DNA from: Steromphala cineraria
Lineage: Eukaryota; Mollusca; Gastropoda; Trochida; Trochidae
NCBI GenBank assembly: GCA_916613615.1
Contig: OU744720.1
Span: 65,941,971-66,005,970, forward strand
Direction: 5' to 3'
DNA: 64,000 bases
The notes under the pieces are model-generated. The model worked only from the letters and a program-made list of their open reading frames with translations, made no database searches and was not told the origin of the DNA. The position numbers were made by a program, and so were the translations under genes. Of this stretch, positions 1 through 10,720 are shown one piece after another (the stretch's first letter is position 1; every line of letters begins with the position of its first letter).

Positions 1-429
1 AGTAACAGTTGTATTTTATCAAAAGCCATTTTGTAACACCGCTATGAACCTTGTAATTCGCAAATTCAGAAGATAAAGACATAAGATAAAAAACAGGCCT
101 CATAACTGAATATGGCCTAAGTCAACTGTAATGATCCATAAAAAATGAAGAGAAATATGTGGTTAATGGATTTAACTCAAAAGAATCCAAAATATATTCT
201 TATCAATCACAATGTACCCCGCAAAGCTTAGCGAGGACATAATGTTTTCCGGCTCCGTCCGTGGTTTTCATTGTATAAGCTCCGTCGGTGGTTTCCTGGT
301 TTCACAATGCATTCGTTTCCACACCCTGGTTTCAAAATGCAATCGTTTCCATGTCCTAGCTGAAAAGAAACCTTAATATTGTTTACTTACGTCTGATGGG
401 TTGTTAGCTTTAGTGATGGCGTTGAGTGT
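1..429. other. Unassigned AT-rich flank with a mollusc-style repeat trace
   Basis: No gene is visible. Around 215-300 there is a trace of a CCCCGC...CTTAGCGAGGACAT...CTCCGTCCGTGG sequence followed by short imperfect direct repeats of CCTGGTTTCA-AATGC (about 294-345). This resembles dispersed repeats common in molluscan intergenic DNA. The rest matches nothing else in the window by eye. Confidence 0.3.
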
Positions 430-1045
430 GAGTAACTGGCAAGTGCAACCTTAACTATGATCAAAGCCAGCCAACGTTCTCCAATTATCCAATCAGACTA
501 TGTTGATTACTATTTTAGGTATCAAGTCAAAGATGCCAAATATAACGTGAAGGCACCTGACTTATCCTGTAAATACCGGGTCAAGTCCTTTTTTAGATAC
601 ATCATGTAACCGTTTCATAACGTGTCACATTTGAATTATAAACATACTTATTTCATTCCTTTCATTTTGTCATTCAGACCTCTTGCGAACAATATTGTTC
701 AAATATAAGCGGAAAAACCTTACTTCAACAGTGCGAACTCTTTGTATCCTTTCGTCTGTAAAGAAATCTTAAGTCAGAAAAGCAAGCAGATGGTAATAAA
801 AGTTTGAGAATAGATTTACTTCATTGAAATCAGTTTGAAGTGTAACCAAACAGAGCTATCACTGAGAAAACAAGAAAAATAAATGTAATATACTTATATG
901 AAATTCAACTAATTAAAGTGCAAATAAGTGATATTCGTTTACGTTTGCTGTATTCCACTATTGTTGAAATACAACATTATTCTTTCTTATAATACATATG
1001 TATAGATGAACAAATAATCTAAATAGGAGAATAAAATGTTTTAAA
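430..1045 (+). repeat. Tail of an upstream array unit (copy 0)
   Basis: This stretch follows the ends of the later units (about 17165-17640 and 31225-31710). Its shared order is a TACATCATGTAACCGTTTCA block, a CATTCAGAC block, the block around AACCAAACAGAGCTATC, and the AATAGGAGAAT-AAATG block near 1025. Its start (450-560) also resembles the X/Y-internal block near 11420-11560. It shows that the tandem array continues beyond the left edge. No open coding exon is seen. Confidence 0.65.
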
Positions 1046-1133
1046 CCTAAATTAAGTGCCATTATGTGTATTTTGCTTATGTAATCGTAAAATTACAGTC
1101 CAATATATCTGTCCTTTTGGTGACCTTTCTTGC

Positions 1134-1210
1134 ATACTGGCGTTCTAGTTTTTCATATTGGCGACCTAGTTTGTAATATTGGCTACCTATTTTGGAATAT
1201 TGGCGGCACG
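1134..1210. repeat. 21-bp tandem repeat, about 4 copies
   Basis: Repeats begin at 1134, 1155, 1176 and 1197, each starting ATAYTGGC and followed in the first three by a C-T-A-(G/T)-TTT core. The period is exactly 21 bp. The motif GCCAATAT (inverse of ATATTGGC) recurs at the far end of the same insertion near 2640-2690 and in the palindrome at 2710-2821, which ties the two ends together. Confidence 0.65.
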
Positions 1211-2039
1211 TGTAAACGTGCCCCACACTTGCACGTGCGATGCTGTGATGGAAAAATACAACAAAAACAATGTAAATGGATTTTTATTGTATTTTCGAAG
1301 TAAGATGAAAATCTTTTCTTGTCAATTTGCAACATTTTGAGATGTAGTTGAACAGCTCTGAGACGACGTAGACGCGGTTGAAACGTTTCCTCTTGGAGCA
1401 CCCATCTAAAGACTGAGCATTGGTGAATCTCTTCAATCTGAGAAGAAATAAAAAACGTTTTTGAAATTATGTTTGCCCTTCACAAAACCTATCAAACCTA
1501 TCACCTAAACCCATTATATATAAGATTGCTAAGGGTAATCATTGTGATAAAAATACTTCAATAAGTACCTTGTGTTTTTATATAGGTATTGTAATCACCG
1601 TATGATTGCAGTTTCAAATATTTGCGTTCACACCATGGGGGATTTCGCTTTTGATGTTTAATGTTATAATGTATTTAATATCATTTAAACTTAACAACCA
1701 TTTCTTAACTATTTTAGATATATATGTTAGCTTACTTAGCTGTGATAATGCAATACTCGTTTACATTAGGGTTGCTCTAAAGATATCTAGATGTAGTGCA
1801 TCCCTGAATTTAACACTTCTTTATCTATTTTCTAGTTCATTATTTCATATTTCATCATTATACAATAATCCATCTCTCGCTGTATTATCAAATACAACTG
1901 CTACTAATACAATCTGATTGATATTAAGTGGTAAGGAATCGCACTGGTTCATTGCTTAATGACATTTGAACAAGAGTTAGTTTTTAATCAGTGTTTTTTT
2001 TAAACCAGCTTTTAGATCAAATATGGTAAAGAACACTTT

Positions 2040-2160
2040 ATGGGACAGTAGCAAGTTCTTAGGGGAAAAAGTCATGATCTAATGGAAATAGAAACAAATG
2101 AAAAGGAATATTACACGACATGTTTTTGCAATGTATTTTTTTTCAACTAAATTCTTCATT
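2040..2160. mobile_element. Decayed end of the GGGGCAGTAGCACG MITE
   Basis: The stretch GGGACAGTAGCAAGTTCTTAGGGGAA plus the following AATGGAAATAGA...TTTCAACTAAATT parallels the end of the better preserved MITE at 15348 and 29409, with many substitutions. Only one end is recognisable. It lies inside the 1.05-2.83 kb insertion. Confidence 0.4.
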
Positions 2161-2347
2161 TAAGTTACCTGAACCTTTCCCCTACCCACATGGCAATAAT
2201 GCTCAAAAATGTACTGAAATGGCCGAATGCAGTTTTAGCGCAATACGGGATAACTTCGTCGTCTAGTTACTGATAATCGGTTGAGTAATGAGAAGGTTGA
2301 ATCTGGTTGACCCTCTGAAGATTATACATTTTGCACAAACTAATATT

Positions 2348-2375
2348 GGGGGGAGGGGGAGGGGGAGGGGGTGGG
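2348..2375 (+). other. G-quadruplex-type G-run
   Basis: A G-only stretch is broken by single A or T bases: runs of 6, 5, 5, 5 and 3 G. This matches the canonical four-run, short-loop pattern for an intramolecular G-quadruplex. It stands out sharply in an AT-rich surrounding. Confidence 0.7.
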
Positions 2376-2709
2376 ATATCATGGATTAAAAAATTCAATG
2401 CAGCAATTCAGTAAATGCTTTTTAGAATGTTAACACGACATTAAAGCGAGGAATATCATAAAGCTTACCTGACGACAAGAGATTTCATATGTTGTTCCAT
2501 ACGTCATACACGATGCCCAATGTGTGACAGGAAATGCAAGCAAAATGCGAGTATTTATACCTGTCCAATACTCCTTGAGCTCGTGGACCTCGTGTACTTG
2601 TTACAATGCACACGCTTCATCATGCAGCCATCAGATGTAGGACGCCAATATTGGTAGATGCGGTAAGCACAAAACTAGCACGCCAATATGTACGAATTTA
2701 GGTTTAAGT

Positions 2710-2821
2710 GGAATAAACTCCGAAAACTCGCCAATATTTGCGGGTCAGGTATCATCGTCGGCCTAACGGCCTCCGACGATACCTGACCCGCAAATATTGG
2801 CGAGTTTTCGGAGTTTATTCC
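2710..2821. repeat. 112-bp near-perfect palindrome
   Basis: The left arm (about 2710-2764) and right arm (about 2770-2821) are inverse complements almost base for base. The centre reads CGTCGGCCTAACGGCCTCCG. Both arms contain GCCAATATTTGCGGGTC or its complement. It would fold into a hairpin of roughly 50 bp. It marks the right end of the inserted segment. Confidence 0.8.
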
Positions 2822-4934
2822 TTACATAAAGTTGTATATTGTGGCCATTATATATGTTAGTCTCTAATAAGTTGAAAGACAGCACTGCAGTCGTGACCAT
2901 GAGTGGTTATTTTAATCATATACAGTGTTGATATCGATCAGAGTATAAAATATTTATTTGGAATTGGATGCTGACTGCACTAGGACCTTTCTTAAAATAT
3001 GCTCAAACACACAATATTTTCTGTATGAAGAACACTCAAGTTATCATCAATCAATGTGCTTCATTTGCTCTATTGTACTCGTCTGGGCTGTAATTGAAGT
3101 TCTTTGTATATAATTTGCTGCTACTTTAGTGTAACGGGGATGTTTAAAATACTTTTACTTTATTTGTTGGTTCGCTAAAAGCTCAAATAATGTTATTTCA
3201 AATAAAACAATGCCCAAGTGAATGTTGTAAAAATGTTGAACTGCAACTAACCTACAAACGAACTAAAGACTTAAGATAAAGCGGAAGTGGGTTCCATTAT
3301 TCAAGCTTAATTGAACAAGGTTTGCTGTCACTATGGATATTTGTTAGTCTCAATAACAGTGGAAGGCCTTGCCTTACCCTGATAACCTTTCAGTAAATTT
3401 CAATAACTTTGGCAGCAGGTGGTGATCAGTGCATTCTCATTATTATGTTGTTAGAGCTCTGCGATGAGCACTGGTTGTTTTCTATCATTCAGGCATCTTT
3501 CACAATCCTTTAGTGAAATTCAGGAATACACTTTTATGCAACTTCCAACGTCAGACATGTTTCCAACTTTTAATACAAATAAATGCAATTCAAGAAAAGT
3601 TAATTGACTGTATATATTTTCATTCAATGTGAAGACAGGGCAAGCTCATTTTCTAAGAACAACTTACTGTGTCTTGTTAGATTGGACATTCCACAACAAC
3701 AGACGCAGTGCTAAACATACAATGCATCTTTGTCAAAATTTGTTAAAAGGATTTGCCAGAATAATTACTTTAAGTAACTGTGTTACAAAACTACAATGTA
3801 AATTCACAAATTTCAAAACAATCACATTTCACTTAAAAGTTTCTGATTTTACCATCGGTCATCATCATCCATGTTTACAAAACGGTTTGTCTGCTGAATA
3901 TCTTGCACGGTATTGTTGTCTGCTTGATACAGCAACGTAGATCAGTCATTTATGTCTACACTTCTGTAGACATTTTACCACATCAAAGTTCAACTTCTTA
4001 GCCAAGAGGAATTATGTTATGAAAGCTCATGCGGAGATTAGAATGATTTGGCAGGTGCATAGATTTTATAAGTATTGTACATATGCAAATCTGTCTCTTT
4101 TCTTTGTAACATTTGTCAATTCAACAAAAACCATATCTCAGAGAAGCCGTATTTTCTAGGGAAGCATATATATTGCAGTGTAGTAGGCAATAACTTAGTG
4201 TCCAGCCAATAAGGAAAATGCTGTTTTAAACGAACATTAGAGTTCTTGCCAGTTGTATTTGTGATAAGGCTAGTATATAGAGCTAACAGTGACGATTTTG
4301 TTGGGTGAGCCTATATTTTGAGGAAATAAACATGCAGGTTCAAAATAGAATAACTTTTTGTTCATATATTCACTCACATATAAAGGCAGGTAAGCATGCA
4401 ATGTTTACTCAGTATCGAAATTAACACTTCTGATATAATAGCAGACAGTGTCACACCTTACAGCTTGCAATACATACGTCTTCTGTTTGAGTTATTAGAA
4501 CGACTGTTGAACTTCATACCAGGGCGTTGACATTTGCATTGATTTGTTTCATATTTACTGCTTGATGTACAGTAACAGTTCAGCATTCCCTTACCCCCAC
4601 AGAGTAATTCCTAATGTACAGGTTTATTAAGTGATTTGACACATTCACTTGCTTTAGTTGATATGAGCCATCTTGTATCCAGTGCCTAGTTGCTATGACC
4701 AAACTGTCACTGTCTTGATTATTCCGAGAATATTTTTCATGTCAACCGTTTCATGAATTAATTAAGGTGTCTCCAACTGTAATTTAATTTGCTTCTAACA
4801 TTTTCATCTGCCAGTTTAGTTATCGATGCTTTTACACCAGTTCTTGGAGATGTTTGTCTTGCAGAGCATAGACATATATCACATTGAGCATCAACATTTA
4901 AATCATTTAGCTCAAGGTTACAGTCAGAACGGTT

Positions 4935-5470
4935 TCATATGTCGATAGATGAGTCTGCAACATCAGTGCCAGGTGCGGACTCACTGATCGTATCTCTTTC
5001 AGTGTCCTGGTCATCACTAGTAGTACACTTTGGTCGAAGGGCAGCCAATTGTTCTTTTTCTGTAGGCATTAGTCTAAGCACTTTACGAGGAATAGCTGCC
5101 TCACTTGAAAGATAAACAAGTGACATTTTTTTCCAAAGACTGCTTCCTGGAGATGAACTATAACCTAAAACGAAGATTGTTAATGAATATGATGTAGATG
5201 GTGTGGAACTGTTATCAGTAAAGTGTTACTTTTTAACATTTTTAATTACAACAGTATTTACCCTTATAAAGCATACCTTTGACTAGTGTTTCAGCCACCC
5301 AGGCCATCTGCGTTGATAATGCATCATCGTTTGACCACCCTATGCTTTCGTGAGATTGGGGATGACATGCCCTGCCATTTACAAGAACAAAGTCTGGTCG
5401 CATATCATATAAATCATTTTATCACATGAGACACAAACTCGCGACCATTGTCATTTTGAAGGATTCGAGA
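4935..5470 (-). pseudogene. Decayed integrase (Ginger/KRBA2-like) with terminal exon
   Basis: Read on the minus strand, about 5430-5460 encodes N-D-N-G-R-E-F, the signature around the second catalytic Asp of DDE integrases. About 5341-5382 encodes V-N-G-R-A-C-H-P-Q-S-H, close to the HG(R/K)PRHPQSQ motif of Ginger/KRBA2-type integrases. In-frame stops lie between the two. Further down the strand, after a TTTTAG acceptor-like site near 5160, an open tail of about 75 residues runs to a TGA ending at 4935; it is rich in Ser, Asp and Glu. In X2 and X3 a deletion removes the integrase part and leaves only the last ~30 codons of this tail. Family placement rests on the two motifs only. It is broken and cannot make a working enzyme. 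Confidence 0.5.
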
Positions 5471-5479
5471 AGTCCCAAA

Positions 5480-6058
5480 AAATACTTCATTTCTTAAATT
5501 CCAATGATCTTACCTTACTGAACTTTGTTAACAATTATCCTGATTGTTCAAAACATACTTTGTCATGTGGAAAGCATTGACAGAGGATCCACTTGTACTT
5601 GGCAGTTGGAATCATTTGAAAAATATTTATTTATGCAACAACCTTTCCAACATGTGTTATCCTTGTTAAGCATATCCAGCACAGTGAGAGAAAATATTCA
5701 ATGATGTATCGAGTGATGTTAGGTTCAGTGTGCTTCTGTCATCATGCCCTCTGTCCTACACTGATCAGTCTCTCTCTTGTCGACCTTTGCAAGTATTCCA
5801 TAAAGTTACTGATATAGCAATGAACTTTCATAGCTTCAGGAGATACACTTTCACTTTGAAATTTGTAAACAAGTCTCTCCAGATCTGCTACTGCCCACAC
5901 AGAACACATCTTTCATTTGTAAATGTTAGAGACTTTTCACTCTTATCATTATTCCTATAGTTTTAACAGACCTAAACTCCAGAGAATAACTTGTAGAAAC
6001 TGCTTCAACTATTTCAAATCTTGAAAAGAAACACCTGTTGACATCTAGGTTTTGAAAT
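5480..6058 (-). other. Probable further remains of the integrase element (X1 only)
   Basis: This is the rest of the X1-specific block that X2 and X3 lack; their deletion joins about 5000 directly to 6058. On the minus strand a short stretch near 5600-5630 could encode A-K-Y-K-W-I, similar to the Y/F-K-W-I-L of KRBA2-like integrases. Nothing else is readable. It is probably the decayed upstream part of the same element. Confidence 0.3.
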
Positions 6059-6839
6059 AAGAAAGTCAGGTTGCAAGTTGACACAATTTTGTCAGTTGAA
6101 TTATTGCAGTCATATTAAAGACCGGAGCTGCTGAATATGGCTTGTATGTTCAAAACTAATGGGCTTTCAACAACTTTCGACAATAAAGCTACTTCGCAGA
6201 CACCTCCTATGTTATTTCCTGGGCAATAATGTTATTGCCGGAATTTCACTATTTTCTGCTAACATTTACAAATATATTTGAACAAGTATATCTGTCTTCA
6301 ATATCTTAAATATAAAAATAACGTACAAGAAGCATATATTTTATCATATTATTAAATAAAGATGTTTTTCTTTCAGTCATACTTGACATGTTTTTATTTT
6401 CCTGTATTTGTCTTAATTGCTATGATTCAGAAACCATTCATATTATTAAACAATCAGTGTAAAACTTGTAAACTAACAATTGACACATGCCCATAGTCAA
6501 AGACTTTTTTCTAGTACTTAGTACACACTAAGAACTCATCATGTGTTAATACATTGAAACTATATAAATACCTCATATATTAATAACTTCAAATAATGGT
6601 TAAATTTCAATTGTTTTTCAATAAGGGATACAGACGTCTTCTTTGCTCATTTGAGCCCTTTCTTAAAGTCTGCTGTGAACAAACACCATTGGCGCTACTT
6701 TATATCAATATTTATAACCAACAGACAGTGAGAACACCCCGGAGATGAGTGATAGCCACAAGCTAAACAGAAGTTCATTGTGGCTTATTTGGAACTTAAC
6801 CTAAGTATATAAAATCATTGAGATTGCTTGAGATTATCT

Positions 6840-7953
6840 ATGCTCATCGTTGTTCAACGTCGGAGTTTGTTAAAAACATCCGAAAATTACATCGTAAGTA
6901 TTTCGATTTTCTGTATGTTAAACATCTGACGAACACAAAAATATAAACAGTTTTACTCTTCATAGGGCAAGGGGAATGTTGAAAACATAGACAGACAAGC
7001 AGACGTTTTTTTGGCCAAGAATATATCACTACATAGGCTCATATACTTGCATGATATGCTTTAGCTACAACTTGACATTGTAGCCTATAGTGGTCAACTG
7101 AACTGATATCAAATCTCAATTATCAGAAATGATGATATACACCTATAAGTAATGTCTGAATGCCATTAACTAATAATTCTTACATTGTAGTCATTTAGAG
7201 TAGGTTAAGAACGCAGACAGATAAAACGAAGCCAACTATTTCCTGTAATCTAGTTTGTTATTCCCTAAGGGTCAATTAGGAAATGGCATATACTTTAACA
7301 GGCAGTACCTCCTTTTCAGTGTAAGTGCCTCACTGAGTTCACTTCATCTTTTTCTAGGTATATATAGTTGTAAGATTAGATACCCTGTCATGAAAACAAC
7401 ATATTTCTTGTATGAGATAATAGCTTACATTTATAAATTATACTTAATGTAAATAATTGACTGAAAACATGTGAAGGGTACAACATTTTAAAGAAACGAA
7501 TAACTCAATGTTTTTTAGATGCAACTGTACATTAAAATATGTCTCTAAAATTTAGTTTAATGTACACTATATGTAGAGGTCATCTATAAGAAACGAAAGA
7601 CTCAAGATGCAACTAAACATTAAAATATGTTTAAGAAATTCAGATATACGTACAATAGCTGTAGAGGTCACAATTTCAGCAATTAGTAATGAACACTTTG
7701 ATTTTGCAGGCACTGTGGACTTATATTTCTCATTCTTATTTTCATGCAAAATATTCATTATTGGCCACGTCTATAAATCAACAGGTAAGATTGATTAAGT
7801 TCACGATATTCAAGCTAAAGTAATTTGTTTGCTTCACGTATGCCTCCCGGGAAAACTTAATATAATATGTGCTGCTAGAAGCAAATTACTGACATAATTG
7901 CTGTTCAGTAATGTTTCCCATTACCAGTCTGTCTCTTACGTTTAAATCCCAAG
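6840..7953 (+). CDS. Candidate spliced gene, copy 1 (four short exons)
   Basis: Product not recognised. Candidate exons: 6840-6893 (ATG, 18 codons, donor GTAAGT), 7270-7320 (acceptor CCCTAAG, 17 codons, donor GTAAGT), 7710-7784 (acceptor ATTTTGCAG, 25 codons, donor GTAAG) and 7909-7953 (acceptor TGTTCAG, donor GTACAC). Each has a length divisible by three and sits at the same place in all three copies. In phase 0 the first three are open in every copy, but the fourth then begins with TAA. In phase 1 exons three and four join the terminal exon at 9468 in frame, but exon two has a stop and the longer first-exon frame (ATG at about 6745) is frameshifted here. So the model may be two alternative transcripts, a non-coding RNA, or chance. 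No domain is visible; the third exon is rich in aromatic residues in both frames. Confidence 0.25.
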
Positions 7954-8163
7954 GTACACACGAAGTAGCCCCCTGGATATCTACTCTATGGTTATTTGCT
8001 TCCAAATCTCACAATCACAACCTTTCCTTCCTCGTATCTTCACCTCGGAGTGGAACGATGTTGTTCAATACTTCATTACCATTTAACCAGTTGTCTGAGA
8101 ACGGATCTTCCAAAAATATACATCCTTGTTCAACGTTTACAAACATTGTGTTAAAAAACACAA

Positions 8164-8530
8164 CTTACAGACAGGACTCAAGATCATTATAACATTTTAA
8201 AACAGATATATTCCTTTCAACTTTGTCATTGATTTCATATAAATATGATAACTTTGTGATATTCATTCATACTATATGTATGGAAAATGGTATTCCCTAA
8301 AAGAGCCACCTCGCGAGTTTACTTACAGAGTTTACTTACAGACAGGACTCGGGATATAATCATTGAAACGTTTTCAAAGAAACTCTATTCCTTTCAACTT
8401 TGTCATTGATTTCATATAAATATGATAACCTCCTTCTTTGTATAGCTCATTACCAAACATTACTTTGTGATGTTAATTCATATTATATTTTGGAATATGG
8501 TGTTCCCTAAAAGAGCCACATCGCGAGTTT
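8164..8530 (+). repeat. Local ~170-bp tandem duplication, copy 1 only
   Basis: The block starting ACAGACAGGACTC and running through TTCCTTTCAACTTTGTCATTG and TTCCCTAAAAGAGCCAC occurs twice (about 8168-8310 and 8340-8525). X2 carries it once (22405-22590) and X3 once with its end deleted. It is a private duplication of X1. Confidence 0.6.
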
Positions 8531-9467
8531 TCTGTTTCACAAATGAATATTAACATCTTTACCATTTTACTAGAGAAACATGTTTTTTGCAAACCTGCAA
8601 TAATCTTATAAGTTATCATTTATGAATATTTCTTGTAAACGTAAGGTTTATAATTATTTTGCCAACACATCAAATAGAAATCAAGTTTCTTGGGGCAAGC
8701 ATTTTTGTCCCTCATCAACTCAAATAGTAGTGCATATGACACTCTCTTGTTCATAAAGATACTACAAATTATGTTAATATACATTACAAACATCACAATA
8801 TTATCATGATAATACATCATTCAAAAAGTGTTATAAGAAAGATTAAGAATCAGCTTTGTTTATCGATTTATGTATCAATATTGTTTATCATCTTGTTATC
8901 TAAACTAATGCTTGTGCTTTGAGCAGAACTATCGTCAGTTCAACACAGTAATACATTAAATGTCATCCTTTATTACAAGATCAATTTTAAAAAACAAATT
9001 ATACAGGAAAGATGGGAACATCATATCATTATTGTTAATCATTAAAGTGTACACTGAGAAATGGGTCGAAAGTTAATGATAAATATTGTATGATCAATAA
9101 GTTATTGGTTCTCTACTCCCCTCCATCATAAACCTTTACTACGCTGTACAACGATGCCCGCAGCTCTGTTAATCAATCAACTCCTATAAATCATACCTGG
9201 AAGTCTATTTGTAATGAAGATTTATATGGATTGACTCAATATGATGTTGGCTGATGGCTATCCTTAAGCTTGATATTCCATTAACTCGATTAATATGTGC
9301 TTTTTCCTTCAACTGATGTTGCTGATTTTTTCACGAAAATCAATTCAAAGGCCAATAAATGTGATTTGAATGTTACACTTCAGGATAAGAAACTTTATAT
9401 TTGTTCATTTATAGGAATACATGTATCATCAATATACTTCATTAATATAAAATTATTATATTTGCAG

Positions 9468-9565
9468 TAATATTGAAAATCTATCATATAATTGAAGATG
9501 AATTTGTTGATGATGAACCTTCAGATCCATTTGCAATTGCTAGTGGCCAACATTTCCAGTCGTAA
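9468..9565 (+). CDS. Candidate terminal coding exon, copy 1 (acidic tail)
   Basis: The exon follows a good acceptor (ATTATATTTGCAG). Of three frames only one is open, and it ends at TAA 9563-9565, giving about 31 codons in phase 1. It reads V-I-L-K-I-Y-H-I-I, then an acidic run E-D-E-F-V-D-D-E-P-S, then D-P-F-A-I-A-S-G-Q-H-F-Q. In copies 2 and 3 the central 24 residues from Y-H-I-I to H-F-Q are unchanged, with only a silent difference, while the two ends vary. YHII fits the tyrosine sorting signal YxxPhi and DPF fits the clathrin-adaptor AP-2 binding motif. So a cytoplasmic tail of an endocytosed membrane protein is possible; this is inference from two short motifs. Joining to the exon at 7909-7953 would keep phase 1. 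Confidence 0.4.
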
Positions 9566-10202
9566 CCAGTGAGTGAAATAGACAGTATACCCCTTTACTT
9601 CCAAATGTTATTATTTGTTATATCCTATGAGAAGATGAACTTGAACTCTACCTTGTGCTATACAATTGGTTTAACTGTTATTTTAATCATTTTTGTTGTG
9701 GTTCAATTCACTTTAAATTTGCCATAGATTTTTTTAAACAAGTGTGGTTAAAACAGTTCCGAAGGAAAGCATTTATAAGCATAACTTATTGATAGGGTTT
9801 TGGATATCATTTACTCAAATTCCCTGTCAGTCTAAAAACTAAGCTCAACATATCACGAACAAAGGTAAGCATGTCTATGATAAGTCGTTTAAGTATATAC
9901 TGTTTGATACAGCATGCTATCCTTTAAAAACTGAAGCAATGTTATTTCATGTTATAGAATATTACTTATCATTTGAAATTCAGAACCTAATGGCATTCTA
10001 AATGTGAACAATGATACATGTCTGTCGGGAAAGTTAATTGTTAGTTGAACAATTTTATGTTATAAACTGATATTATATTTTAGTCAGCATGCCTGGCTTA
10101 AGTTAGAACTAACTAGACTTTGCACACAATAAAAACAGTTTCACAGGTTTCACAATCAAATATGTGTTTTAATACTGTGAATATAAATTCCACGTTTACA
10201 CA

Positions 10203-10720
10203 ATGGCAACAGCATCAAAAGAAATGCAACAATCTCCGATCTAAAAAGTTGTTAAATGCTTGGGAATTGTTATTCCTATGTTTTGGAATACTTTTATGTC
10301 ATATCAATCTCACCCAAATCAGATGAAAATCACTGGTGCTCAAATGCACCAAATCTTAAATCAATGTGGAAAGGAAACATGTAATGGACCGACTAATTAT
10401 GCCTAAAATTGTTGCTGAAGAAGTTGATTAAAAAAAATAACATAAAATTGTCCCACTGAATCCTAACCTCTTTATCATCAGTGAACCAAAATGTACACTT
10501 GTCCCAACACCGTCATAAATACTTGGACTTTGCAACGCAATAACATCTACTTCCTGCCATGGCTGCCTCACGGATCTTATCTCAATCCCATTGAACACCT
10601 ACGGGATGAAGTGCAGGGTTGTTTGACTATTGCCAGTCAGAGGAGTAAAACATTATATTATGAAATATCCTTATCCATCTTAATCACTCCTTGCAAAGGC
10701 GGTATGTAGCAATTATGGCG
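10203..10720 (+). pseudogene. Decayed Tc1-type transposase remnant, copy 1
   Basis: About 10494-10709 is open and encodes the tail of a Tc1/mariner transposase: a ...T-V-I-N-T-W stretch, N-I-Y-F-L-P-W-L-P-H-G, then L-N-P-I-E-H-L-R-D-E-V-Q. The last piece matches the family motif DLNPIEHLWDE that holds the final catalytic acid. The residue before LNPIEH is Tyr where the family has Asp. The upstream stretch starting at an ATG at 10203 has early stops. The same remnant occupies the same place in Y2 and Y3, so it predates the array. Confidence 0.6.

Larger units (their letters stand above)
1046..2829. mobile_element. 1.8-kb insertion with tandem 21-mers and a terminal palindrome
   Basis: In the other units the sequence runs directly from the AATAGGAGAAT...AAATG block into the TATGTTACTCTCTAATAAG block. 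Here the two are about 1.8 kb apart, so this is an insertion at the unit junction. The left end has four 21-bp ATATTGGCG-type repeats (1134-1210). The right end is a long palindrome (2710-2821) whose arms carry GCCAATAT. No transposase was recognised, so it is either non-autonomous or a composite of small elements. The exact ends and target duplication are not clear. Confidence 0.45.
2830..8950 (+). repeat. Array segment X1 (outer, older copy)
   Basis: This is collinear with X2 (17641-22950) and X3 (31721-36960). Two large indels separate it from them. A ~600-bp block near 2930 that X2 and X3 have (17740-18360 in X2) is missing here. Conversely it keeps about 1.05 kb (about 5000-6058) absent from both others. 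It is more diverged from X2 and X3 than those are from each other. It carries an integrase fossil (minus strand) and copy 1 of the candidate spliced gene. Short ORFs elsewhere in it are not preserved between copies. Confidence 0.8.

Noticed and set aside
1183..1401. 72-codon minus-strand ORF
   Set aside because: It overlaps the 21-bp tandem repeats and has no partner, splice context or recognisable motif.
9285..9420. Open stretch reading S-T-D-V-A-D-F-F-T-K-I-N just before the terminal exon
   Set aside because: It vaguely resembles a LINE ORF region, but copy 3 has a one-base deletion and there is no supporting motif or acceptor.
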